Assembly: GCA_016713785.1 (NCBI GenBank)
Contig: JADJOM010000001.1
Location: 1 to 64,000, forward strand
Direction: 5' to 3'
Length of the DNA stretch: 64,000 nucleotides
From: Gemmatimonadota bacterium
GTDB taxonomy: Bacteria > Gemmatimonadota > Gemmatimonadetes > Gemmatimonadales > GWC2-71-9
Below the pieces are notes generated by a model that made no database searches, had not been told where the DNA came from, and saw nothing but the letters and a program-made list of their open reading frames with translations. Positions 20,034 through 29,800 of the stretch are shown here, piece by piece. Both the position numbers and the translations under genes were made by a program. Within the stretch, counting starts at the first letter, position 1. Every line of letters starts with the position of its first letter.

Positions 20034-20870
20034 CTATGGGGAGCGGGGGGCCTCCGCGGGGGTCGGCCGCCCAGCGGCGGTGGTGGAGTCGGCCTGGAGG
20101 CGGCGGGCCAGGTCGCGGTGCTGGCGGAGGCGGTAGCTGTTGCCCCGGATGTTGACGATGTGGCAGTGGTGGACGAGGCGGTCGACGAGGGCGGCCGCCA
20201 TGACGTCATCCCCGAAGATCTCGCCCCAGTCCTCGAAGCCCTTGTTGCTGGTGAGGATCGTGGAGGCGTGCTCGTAGCGGCGACTCAGGAGCTGGAAGAA
20301 CAGCATCGCCCCCGTGCGGGTGATCGGGAGGTAGCCGATCTCGTCGATCACCATCAGACTCGGAAAGACGAGCGTTCGCAGGCGGGGGGCCAAGCGTCCG
20401 CCCGCCTGGGCCTCTTCGAGCGAGTGCAGCAGGTCGGCGAGGGTGGTGAAGTAGACCCGGCGTCCGCTCTGGGCGGCGGCCACGGCGAGCGACAGCGCCA
20501 GGTGCGTCTTGCCGACGCCCGGCGGCCCGAGCAGGACGACATTCTCCTTGCGCTCCAGAAAGCCCAGCGTGTGCAGACTGTCGATCTGCTCGCGCTTGAC
20601 CGACGGCTGGAAGCTGAAGTCGAAGTCGGCCAGGGTCTTCACGGCCGGGAGCCGCGCACTCCGCATGGCGGTCTGCAGGCGGCGCGCATTGCGCAGCTCG
20701 ATGTGGGCGCCGAGCAGGGCGGCGATGGCCTCGCCGGGGGCCAGGGCGCCATCGTCACAGCGCCGGAGCACGTCGTCGAGCGCCTCGAGGGCGCCGGGCA
20801 TCTTGAGATCGACGAGCTGCGCCTGGACGCGCTCGCGGAGTGACGGGGCGGTGGGCGCGCGGCGGGTCAT
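20034..20870 (-). CDS. istB: IS21 helper ATPase IstB, copy 1
   Basis: 278 residues. DnaA/AAA+-type helper with Walker A LLGPPGVGKTHLA, Walker B LMVIDEIGYLP and sensor region TSNKGFEDWGEIFGDD. It directs IstA to target DNA. The start overlaps the IstA stop (ATGA, 20870/20867). Intact. Confidence 0.95.
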   Translation of the reverse strand: MTRRAPTAPSLRERVQAQLVDLKMPGALEALDDVLRRCDDGALAPGEAIAALLGAHIELRNARRLQTAMRSARLPAVKTLADFDFSFQPSVKREQIDSLHTLGFLERKENVVLLGPPGVGKTHLALSLAVAAAQSGRRVYFTTLADLLHSLEEAQAGGRLAPRLRTLVFPSLMVIDEIGYLPITRTGAMLFFQLLSRRYEHASTILTSNKGFEDWGEIFGDDVMAAALVDRLVHHCHIVNIRGNSYRLRQHRDLARRLQADSTTAAGRPTPAEAPRSP

Positions 20871-21895
20871 GCCTCCACCCCCGCGAGCGCCGCGTAGGCG
20901 GCGAGGCTCCGGTGCTCCACGACAACCTGGGGCACCGCGAGCGGACGCGGGGGCACGGCGCGTGGGGGCGGCAGGAGCGACACATAGGGCCGCAGCGGCA
21001 GCGGCTGCAGCCGCGCCTGCTCCTCGGCCAGGAAGCGCACCGCGGGGACCACCCCGGTGGTGCCGTGCACCCGCGGATTGGCCACGGTGTCGAGCCAGTG
21101 GGCGACCTGTGCATTGAGATCAGCGTCGCTGACGAAGGTGCGGCCGTAGAGGAAGCTGCCCCGCAGGTAGCGGATGGGGCGCTCCACTTTGCCTTTGGTC
21201 TGGGCGCGATAGGGCCGGCAGACCCGGAGGCGGAAGCCATAGTGCTGGGCGAAGCGCTGGCACTCGGGATTGGTGAGCAGGCCGCCGCCGGCGAGGCGAT
21301 CGTCGCGGGTGAGGACGCTCCGCATCTGGTCGAAGAGCAGGTGGCGCGGGACACCGCCCCAGTCGTCCAGGCAGGCGGCGAGCCCGTGCTGCAGCGTCCG
21401 CAGATCCTGGCGGGGATAGAAGCGGACCCACAGCAGGCGCGAGTAGCCGAGCACGACGATCAGCGCGTAGCGGATGCCCCAAGGAAGGCGGCAGTGCGCG
21501 AAGTCGACTTGGGCCTGCTCGCCGGGCGCAGTCTCGAAACGCACGACGGGCGCCGACGCGGGACGGAGGGTCCCGACGTAGGCGCGCAGCTGGGAGTAGC
21601 CGCCCGGGTAGCCCGCGGCGCGGCACTCGGCGAAGAGGCGGGTGGCCTGCAGCGCGGGGAACTCCGCCAGGCGGGCGTGAATCAACGGGTGATACGGCGC
21701 CAGTTTGCTGGGCCGCGGCGGGCGCGGGCCGTAGCGCGCGCGCAGGGTCTCGAGCGGGACGTCGAGGAGGCCCTCCTCCAGCCAGCGGTAGAGCGTCGAA
21801 CGGCCGACGCCGGCGCGTCGGGCGGCCTCGCGGCGCGAGCCGCCGGCCTCTTGGAGCAGATGTCGTAGGTACACGCGGTCGGGGACTCCGTGCAT
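20867..21895 (-). CDS. istA: IS21 transposase IstA, copy 1
   Basis: About 342 residues from ATG 21895, which has GGAG six bases upstream. N-terminal helix-turn-helix (SRREAARRAGVGRSTLYRWL), DDE core with QAQVDFAHCRLPWG (D), LLFDQMRSVLTRDDR (D) and KGKVERPIRYLRG (E). Intact, unlike copy 2. An in-frame extension to 22009 runs through the terminal repeat and is not believed. Confidence 0.93.
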   Translation of the reverse strand: MHGVPDRVYLRHLLQEAGGSRREAARRAGVGRSTLYRWLEEGLLDVPLETLRARYGPRPPRPSKLAPYHPLIHARLAEFPALQATRLFAECRAAGYPGGYSQLRAYVGTLRPASAPVVRFETAPGEQAQVDFAHCRLPWGIRYALIVVLGYSRLLWVRFYPRQDLRTLQHGLAACLDDWGGVPRHLLFDQMRSVLTRDDRLAGGGLLTNPECQRFAQHYGFRLRVCRPYRAQTKGKVERPIRYLRGSFLYGRTFVSDADLNAQVAHWLDTVANPRVHGTTGVVPAVRFLAEEQARLQPLPLRPYVSLLPPPRAVPPRPLAVPQVVVEHRSLAAYAALAGVEA

Positions 21896-22118
21896 GCTGG
21901 GCTCCACGCGGTGGAGCCCAAAGGTCGGGACGGAAGGGGCGGCGTGTGGCCCGCCCTCAGGAAGTGTCCCGTTTTCACCCGGCACGAATGTCCAATATTC
22001 AATCGCCACCTACACCCTGCAGTGGCCGGAACAGAACACCCCGGAAACTAGCACTCCAAGAAGCCCACCGACGGACGCCTTCGCTGGAGGTCGGAGAGAC
22101 TTGTGCCAACCCATGCCG

Positions 22119-22825
22119 TCACGGACCCATGGGGCTTTCTAGCGCCAATGGTGAGCGCTCAAGTGCACTCAGCACTGGCCCAAACTGCGTCATGCGTTCC
22201 TCTCCAAGCAGTCGGACGGACTCACGGATGACAGCGATCGCGAGATCTGGCCAGTAGTCATGTCTCGCCACCGCCCATTTGGTGGCATAGGCGGGCTCCG
22301 CCACGAACGCCAACAGTTGCCACGTCGCATCGCAGGCAAATCCAAGCACTGCCGCCGAGTCGCGCACGGTCTCCAGCGATCGGACCGCGCTCAGCACGCC
22401 GGCACGTCGTGAAGCCTCCAAGTTCAGCTCTGCCACAAGCAGTATCGGCTGTGGCCAGCCACCCAGTGCACGGTAGAGCTGCGCTGCCGCATCCGCACCC
22501 TTGGTCCCGTATCTCGACGGGTCGGCCACGGCCTCCGCCAGCCCTGCGGCTATTCCAAGGGAGTCGGCCCGCCAGGCGCTTCTCAGCATGGGTGGCATAC
22601 CGTGCCCCGTCCCGGCCTGGAGTGCCACCACAGCCGAGTCCACCACGGCGCGTTGCACATCATCGCCCGAGATGCGATCCCCGGCAACACGGCTGGTAGC
22701 CCATGGGGAACTGCAAGGCACACTGCGGGCAACGCTTGAGAGTGCGCGGCTGGTGCCACAGCCAGAGCCAGAGCCAGGTGACATAACAGCACCGCCGAGG
22801 CGTAGCGGCGCACGTCTATTGGCAT
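22119..22825 (-). CDS. Exported protein, candidate immunity partner of Rhs E tip
   Basis: About 235 residues from ATG 22825 with a signal peptide ending APAAHSQ; one frameshift near 22690. The C-terminal half (VLGFACDATWQLLAFVAEPA) resembles the partners at 24130-24916 and 46223-46921, which share C-[DE]-A-[AT]-W. The start codon overlaps the tip's presumed stop in a 10-base ATGCCAATAG arrangement identical in spacing to those two genes. Confidence 0.6.
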
Positions 22826-23760
22826 GCTTGCCCCTGTAGGATTGGTTGTAGCCGGTGGCCATGTCCGCCCAGGTATAGGCGGCGCATTCACCAAAGCCAT
22901 GAGCGTGCAGTGTCTCGTGGAGTAGCACATTGGCAAGCTCCGCGTATGACACGGACTGGAGCCTTAGACGCCCCGTATGGACCGCAGTGAATGACGTTCC
23001 GTTGTCCTCATACGTCTGGATCGTAATCGCGAGCGTCCCGCTGCCGGAGCCGTTCGCGGCTACGTAGCCTGGGTTGGAGAATACCCCACCGCTCAGGAGA
23101 TGCTCGGTGACCCAGTTCAGCGCATCCGAGGGCTGACTCCCAAGGACGCTTCTTGCCGCAGCAAGCGTGCGTGCAAAGTCCCTGTAGCTCAAGGCATCGG
23201 AGCCTGCGAAGATCCTGGCGATGCCTCTATTGGCACTCTGGCCATAGCTGGCCTTGAGCTTCTCGTATCGTGAGCGGTAGTCATTCCACATGTCGCGCAG
23301 AATGGTCTGGGTTGCGCCCCAGAGCTGCAGGGCGCGGACGCCCGCTCCCCCACGTGCCCCCGCTCCCGCCGAGATTCCCGCCGTAGGAGTCGAAGCCGGG
23401 CACCCCCGACCAATCATGCGGATTGCCGCAGGCTCCGCCAGAGCAGTCCCGGATCAACCCACTCGGATCCCGCCCTCGAGCACCGCCCCGCCCACGTAGG
23501 CGTACAGGTTGCCCCCGCCGCCGTACCCGATCGGATCCTCCTGCGTCCACCGCCGCAGCTCCGGGCTGTAGTACCGCGCCCGGTGGAAGGTGAGCCCCGT
23601 CTCGGGGTCCGTCTCCCCGCCCCATCCACCCGACGTGCAAGCCCTTCGGCCACTGGTGCCCGCCGACTGAATCCCGCGCCAGCAGCTGCCCGTACGGCGT
23701 GAACCGCTGGCTCATGATCCAGGTGCCGTCCCGCCGCACCAGGCCCCGCACGCTGCCCAG
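22816..23760 (-). CDS. Orphan Rhs cassette E (short RhsD-type core, HETLH metallopeptidase tip)
   Basis: The core begins only at LGSVRGLVRRDGTWIMSQRF, directly against REP-like copy C, so it is shorter than the other orphans. Several frameshifts fall in the core (near 23620 and 23470). The tip of about 190 residues contains LANVLLHETLHAHGFGEC, a zincin HExxH motif, preceded by beta-rich sequence (GSGTLAITIQTYEDNG). The last codons need one more frame change to reach the stop at 22818-22816. Confidence 0.7.
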
Positions 23761-23813
23761 AAGTTGGGCGGTTCGGCGGTTCGGCGGTTGGTGGTAACTT
23801 GAGGGGTCGGGGC

Positions 23814-23885
23814 CTCCCCCGGCTGCCCCCTCTGCCGCGTGCCAGTCGTCGGCTTTAGCGCGCGGCGCAGGGGGCACCCGGGGGT
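23814..23885. repeat. REP-like hairpin, copy C
   Basis: Third copy of the element at 2574 and 3342, with the same loop gtcgtcggcttt and flank TGAGGGGTCGGGGCCTCCCC. It is preceded by a GGCGGTTC satellite (23766-23790). It sits exactly at the truncated start of cassette E. Confidence 0.75.
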
Positions 23886-23959
23886 CGGTCAATGTGCTTC
23901 ACGGCGATGGTTCCGACCTCCGACCGAACTGGCGGCCTGTCGGCGTCTCCTGGAGGCCA

Positions 23960-24027
23960 GACTTCGGAGAGGCCGGCCCTTCAGTCCCAATGCTCCGAGC
24001 CTGAGTGGCCCTGCAACGGGAAAGGGT
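23960..24027 (+). mobile_element. Relic of an IS3-type right end
   Basis: GCCTGAGTGGCCCTGCAACG...AAAGGGTCA (about 24000-24027) matches the right inverted repeat of IS3 element 1 (15062-15087) with few differences. No transposase is seen, so it is a scar. The remaining sequence 23886-24129 has no gene. Confidence 0.4.
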
Positions 24028-24129
24028 CAGTGCGATCAGCCACCCGATAGTCTGGACACCGTGCTCTCGACCGGTCCGGGGCCCGAGAGCTTAGGCGCCG
24101 CGCGCACGCGCTTCACGCGGAGGGCCGTA

Positions 24130-24916
24130 TCAGGGCGTCCACTCCCAGTCGGGTGCACAATACCCCATCAGTGCCTCGCGCCCATTGTGCGGCGGCGGGT
24201 AGAGCCGATCAGCGACCTGGAGAAACTCCGACCGCACCTCCGGTCCCAGGAGGCGCATAGCGTGCGGCAGGAGGAGGCGAGCATCGATCGCCGGCTCGTA
24301 GAGCGGGTCGATCGCAGACAACGCACCTGCGGTGTGATACGCGACCAGCAACCATGCCGCTTCGCAGGCCCAACTCCCACTACCGTGCGCCGCTGTGCTT
24401 CCCCATCAAGCGCTCGGATCGCTCGGAGCGCACGCAGCGCGCCTCCGGGCGGTGCCAGGACTCGAGAATGTGAATGACCGGAGCAGCGTCGCCGAAGGAC
24501 ACAAAGTACAACCATGAAAGGTCCTCCAAGTAGAAGTCCGGCGCCAACATCGCATCGCCATTCACCACGAGATAGGCCAACCCTCCTTTGGCACCTGTCG
24601 AATCCAGCCGCCGCGCCTTAGATAGAATGCGTCCAAGCTCTGCGCGCACCTCGCTCGGTGCGAGCCGCTCGCGCACCGCAAGGCCATGAAGCCGACTGAG
24701 TTCCTCCACCATTCCCAGGGCGGCAGTTCTCGAGGGCAACACCGCTGAGCTCCCTGCCTCCGCCATGTCGCTGCCCGCACGGTAGAGGGCCGGATCTCGG
24801 CATGCCAGCGGGAGAGGCGGCGGCACCTGTGAGGAGGCAGCGCCGCTGGGCCACACCACCAGTAGAGTTCCCCTTACCGCCAAGACGCACAGGCCCCGGA
24901 TAACACCTAGCCGCAT
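24130..24916 (-). CDS. Exported protein, candidate immunity partner of Rhs F tip
   Basis: About 260 residues from ATG 24916 with a signal peptide (LVVWPSGAASSQ); one frameshift near 24395. Central LPLACRDPALYRAG, SFGDAAPVIHILESW and, after the shift, ACEAAWLLVAYHTAG, which matches CDATW and CDAAW in two other partners. The start overlaps the tip stop by ten bases (ATGCGGCTAG). I infer translational coupling to the metallopeptidase tip. Confidence 0.6.
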
Positions 24917-26162
24917 ATCCGCCTTCCTGTCGTGTATCGGTTCGCGAAGTCCTGAGCACCACCTGGGCCATGGCCCAACTGGTGAACGGCGTGGGCGTAC
25001 TCATGGAGTGCACAGTTGGCGAGCGCCCCCGAGTCTCGGTTACTCACCGTAAACACTGAGGGACTCAGGGAAGTACCACCCGTAATATTGATCCGCGGAG
25101 CCCGGCGCGTACCCGGGATCGCGACTCACCGCCCTCCAGTCGCTCGCCGAGCCGACCCTGCCGCCGACCAAAAGGTGGTCGAGCAGGGACTGCCGGGCCG
25201 CCGCGTCGGCGATGCCTGCAGCGCCCATTAACATTGCGAACTCCGTGCTACTCAACTGCCGGGTGGGCTTGAGAAGTTCTGCAAGCGCAGGAAAGCGCTG
25301 CTCGTCAATAGTGCGCGACTCGAGATTGCTGTTCTTGTAGCGTTCGTATTCTTCCTGGTTGACCGCGCATACCTGGCCATAGCAGCCTTCCTTTCCCCTC
25401 GCTGCTCCGTACATCGCGTCCATCAGGTCTTCGAGATAGCCGTCATCCTCTATGTAGCTCCCGACCCCGCCACCAAAGCCGGAAGCGTCGCTCCCATCGC
25501 CCGACAGACCCCAAACCCCCGACCAATCATGCGGGTTGCCGCAAGCCCCGCCCGAGCAGTCCCGGATCAACCCGCTCGGATCCCGCCCCTCCAGCACCGC
25601 CCCGCCCACGTAGGCGTACAGGTTGCCCCCGCCGCCGTACCCGATCGGGTCCTCCTGCGTCCACCGCCGCAGCTCCGGGCTGTAGTACCGCGCCCGGTGG
25701 AAGGTCAGCCCCGTCTCGGGGTCCGTCTCCCGCCCCGTCCACCCGACATGCAGCCCCTTCGGCATCGCCACGACCGCGGAATCCCGCACCAGGAGCTGCC
25801 CATAGGGCGTGAACCGCTGGCTCATCACCCACGTGCCGTCCCGCCACACCAGGCCCCCGCACGCTGCCGAGCTGGTCCTGCACCACGTAGAACTGGGTGC
25901 CGGTCGAGTCCTGCAGCCCCCGCAGATTGTCGGTCCCGGGGCCCCAGGTGTACTTCCACTTGAACGCCCCCGCCGCGTCGGTCTCCGCCACCACCTGCCC
26001 GCCCCTGGTAGATGTAGCGCGTCTCCCGCGCCTCCGCCCCGGCAGCGGCGACCAGGACACCCGCCGCGCGATCCGCCGGCCCAGCACGTCGTACCCGTAC
26101 CGGGCCACCAGGCTGTCCGCCCCCCAGCCGTGCCCGCGGTACCGCACGCTCCGGAGCTGGTT
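24907..26162 (-). CDS. Orphan Rhs cassette F (RhsD-type core end, HEYAH metallopeptidase tip)
   Basis: Core homology begins at NQLRSVRYRG (about 26160). Frame breaks near 26030, 25990, 25855 and 25050. The core end is RARYYSPELRRWTQEDPIGY, followed by the linker DPSGLIRDCSGGACGNPHDW shared with cassette E. The tip ends ANCALHEYAHAVHQLGHGPG...TTGRRICG, with HEYAH as the zincin motif. No start codon with ribosome site; silent cassette. Confidence 0.72.
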
Positions 26163-26203
26163 GGCTAAGGCGGTTTAGCCGCCGTGCCGAGTCAGCGAAA
26201 GGG

Positions 26204-26230
26204 GCACGGGCGGCTGATGGCCGCCCGTGC
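26204..26230 (-). terminator. Perfect 11-bp hairpin upstream of cassette F
   Basis: GCACGGGCGGC-TGATG-GCCGCCCGTGC, followed on the minus strand by CCCCTTTCG. Probably a transcription terminator for the unit ending at 26343, and one of the six junction hairpins. Confidence 0.6.
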
Positions 26231-26342
26231 GTGATCTCCCAACCCCGGACGTATCCAAGGCCTAGCAACGGTCCTCGGTTACGGGCCGGGGTGGCCCCAC
26301 GTTCAGGGGGCCCCGCCTAGCACGCCCCCTCATCTAGGCGGT

Positions 26343-26826
26343 CTAAGGGCGGGCTCGAGCATCGACCAGGCAGGCCCGGATGCCAGGTTGGTGGCCTCCC
26401 CAGAAGACACCGTTCTCTGCCAGGACGGCAGCAGCAAGCCCGAACTCACTGGGGTCCTTGGCCAGACAGTCAGCCACCAAAAGCACGAGGAAGCGATTCT
26501 CGGTGGCGAACCACCTCGTGCAACCGGGATCCCACGCGCCTCGCGGAAACCCCGACCAGGTGCCCAGTGGCCCTGATGACTGCCCCCGGGACGGTACGCG
26601 GTTCCTTCTCCAGTAGCGTATCGCCGAGCCTGAACCCGAAGGTGGCCGGCATTGCTGTTCCAACAACCAAGAAGCCATACGGAGCGCCTGATGGCATCCC
26701 GCCCACGAGTACCTGGCTGCTCACGCACGCGCCGCTCGACAGAAGGAGCGTCATGGCCACGACAGCGCAAGCACACGGCAGCACACTTTGCGTTCGGAAC
26801 CGGTTGCCAAGCCACAACTCTCTCAC
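26343..26826 (-). CDS. Exported protein, candidate immunity partner of RhsD tip
   Basis: Start GTG 26826 overlaps the RhsD stop as GTGA. A hydrophobic signal (CACAVVAMTLLLSSGACVSS) is followed by YGFLVVGTAMPATFGFRLGD; after a frameshift near 26545 it continues DPGCTRWFATENRFLVLLVADC to 26343. It is paralogous to 16942-17349. Lipidation is uncertain because the lipobox-like SGAC is non-standard. Confidence 0.6.
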
Positions 26827-29800
26827 TGCACTCTCCCATGAACCCACCCCTGTCCAGCTACCCATTGGTACCTCCACACCACTCGTCTGGAGACGACGTA
26901 CATTGGCACTGTGTATCCGTTCTTGCCTGCCGATTGGATGTCAGGAGTACTCGGCTCGACACCGTAGCGACAGGCATCGGGGAGAGAGGCTGGCGGACAC
27001 CTTGAGTAATCGGCGCCAACGGCAGGCCACCCGACATTGGGGTGCGAGTGCCACCCGAGAATCGCGCCTGCTGGCTGACTGCCCAGCTTTATCCCCCGAC
27101 GCCGCCGAATGTCACCGTACATGAGGTTGCCGTGCACCATCCACCGGATTCGACACGGTACGACAGGTACTTTGAGTCGTAAGGCGCCAAGTTCATCTTC
27201 GCGCGCACGTCTGCAAGTAGCTGCGGGTTACCTACGAGAGGGTCGCCCGACTGCTCAAGAAACTCCCGGCAGGCCTCTGGCAGTTCGCTGCAAGGCACCC
27301 TGTCACCGTTCGCCAGAACTGCAATCAGGTCTATCGTTGTCGAAGAGCCTCCGCTGGGCAACGGGATCTGATCCAGCATGGACGACGCGGTCGGGTCGAG
27401 GGTGAAGGGACGGAACGACTCCGCCAGCCCGAGCCCGCCCCCGCCCCGCAGGTCCTCGATCAACCCGCTCGGATCCCGCCCCTCCAGCACCGCCCCGCCC
27501 ACGTAGGCGTACAGGTTGCCCCCGCCGCCGTACCCGATCGGGTCCTCCTGCGTCCACCGCCGCAGCTCCGGGCTGTAGTACCGCGCCCGGTGGAAGCTGA
27601 GCCCCGTCTCGGGGTCCGTCTCCCGCCCGGTCCACCCGACGTGCAAGCCCTTCGGCCACTGGTGCCCGCCGACCGAATCCCGCGCCAGGAGCTGCCCCGC
27701 CGGCGTGAACCGCTGGCTCATGATCCAGGTGCCGTCCCGCCGCACCAGGCCCCGGACGCTGCCCAGCTGGTCCTGCACCACGTAGAACTGGGTGCCGGTC
27801 GAGTCCTGCAGCCCCACCAGATTGTCGGTCCCGGGGCCCCAGGTGTACTTCCACTTGAACGCCCCCGCCGCGTCGGTCTCCGCCACCACCTGCCCGCCCT
27901 GGTAGAGGTAGCGCGTCTCCCGCGCCTCCGCCCCCGGCAGCGGCGACCAGTACACCCGGCGCGCGATCCGCCGGCCCAGCACATCATAGCCGTACCGGGC
28001 CACCAGGCTGTCCGCCCCCCAGCCATGCCCGCGGTAGCGCACGCTCCGGAGCTGGTTGGCGGCGTCGTACTGGTACGTCCAGGTGATGGTCTGCGACAGC
28101 GTGTTGCCGCTGGCCTGGGTGAGGTTGCCGCCGGCATCATAGGTATAGCTCCAGGTCCACGCCCCCGCCACCCGGGTGAGCAGCCGGTCGGTCTGCAGCT
28201 CGTGGGTGCGCGTCTCCCCGTTCACATGGACGTTGCCGGTGCGGTCGAACCACACCGAGTCGCTGGCCAGCAGGGTGAGGAGGGTGTCCGCCTTCCGGAA
28301 ATGCTGCCACCCCAGCAGCCGGCCCCACCCGTCATAGCTCAGGCTGTCCACCAGGGTGTCGGGGAGCAGCGGGAGGGGCCGTGCTGCTCCACCCAGATGG
28401 GCCCGAGCGGGGCGCCGAGGGTGGGTTCGTCCGGGGCGCCCTCGGGATCGTAGGTGCCCACCTCGTACCCGCTGGCCCCGGCTGTCTGGGTGATCTTCGC
28501 CGCCCCGCTGCTCGCGAGGTACTGCACCGACTGGGTGAAGGCCGGCCCGCTGCTCAGCACGGTGCGCTGGGCGGGCCGCTGCTGGCCGTCGAGGGTGAGG
28601 CTGACCGAGTCCCCGAGGGGGTGACCAGGCGCTCGGGGATGCCCCGCGCGGTCTCGTAGCGGGGCCGCCAGGCCCCACGGGGTCGGTGACCACGCTGTCG
28701 CGGTCGTACTGGTCGCGGGTGTAGGTGGTGACCAGGGCGGTGGCGTTGCGATAGGCGGTGTCGGCGAGCAGGTGCCCGCGCGCATCAAAGCCGTACCGGA
28801 CCTCCCCCATTGACGCCGCCGATCGAGTCCACCGCCCCGGTCACCCAGACGCGGGTGAGCTGGTCCGGGGACCGGCGTAGGTTCGGTTGATGGTCCCGAT
28901 GCCGGGCACCACCTGGGTGAGGAGGCGGTTGCGGCTGTCGTAGGTGGCGGTGAGCAGGTCGCCCCGCCGGGTGTAGGTCTTCACGATGTTGCCCGCGACG
29001 TCGTACACCATCGAGTCCCGGGGCGCGGGCCCCCGGCGCTCGGCGGCCGGCGCGCCAGCAACCGGCCCAGGCGGTCATAGGTGTAGACGGTCTGGTAGCC
29101 GCGTTCGCCGACCCGGGCGGTATCGCGCCCCGCCGCATCCCGGAACACGCTCACGGTCATGACATGGAAGCTGTCGGACGGCCAACTCGCCGGGCCGCCC
29201 ACGCAGGGATCGCAGGTGTCGCTGCGATAGCTGGTCTGGGTGGTGACCTCGTTGGTGGCGGCGACATACGTGGGCACCGTCTTCCGCCACTGCCACTTCA
29301 CGGTGGACCCGGTCACCCGGACCTGCACCCAGGACAGGGTGCTCGCCACCCGGCCGTAGCTGTCGTAGGTGGACTGGCTCTGCTGCACGCTGCCGGCCGT
29401 CGTGGCCCCGGCGCTCACGGTGGTCGGGTTCTTCCACGTCGCATCGTAGGTGTAACGCTGGCGCGCGGTGGTACTCGGCGGCAGCATCGAATCGAGCTGG
29501 CCGGTCGTGCTGCTGTACCAGAACTGGGTGACGGCCCCGCTCGGGTCCTTCGTCTTGATGACGTTGCCCTTGGCGTCGTAGAAGACACTGTCGGCCTTGC
29601 CGCGACTGTCCACGTGCACGATGACCCGGTGGCTGGCATCGTAGACCAGGCTGTCGAGCCGCACCCCCTGGCCGAGCCCGGTGACGGTGTTGGTCCAGGA
29701 CTTCACCAGCCGCTGCTGGCTGTCGTAGGCCGAGTACACCCGGGTCGTGTCACCCCCCGCCGCGCCTCGCTCACACCACCCGCCCGTCGGTGGTGTAGCG

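Larger units (their letters stand above)
19966..22014 (-). mobile_element. IS21-family element, copy 1 (intact)
   Basis: 2,049 bp bounded by TGTCAATGCCGATTGAATGT at one end and the inverse of TGTAGGTGGCGATTGAATAT at the other. It is flanked by a perfect 5-bp target duplication CCCTG (19961-19965 and 22015-22019), so it arrived by transposition. It encodes IstA and IstB with overlapping ends. It lies between the partner gene of cassette E and cassette C. Confidence 0.95.

Noticed and set aside
23989..24027. A complete IS3 element right of cassette E
   Set aside because: Only the right-end-like sequence is present; no transposase codons or left repeat were found.
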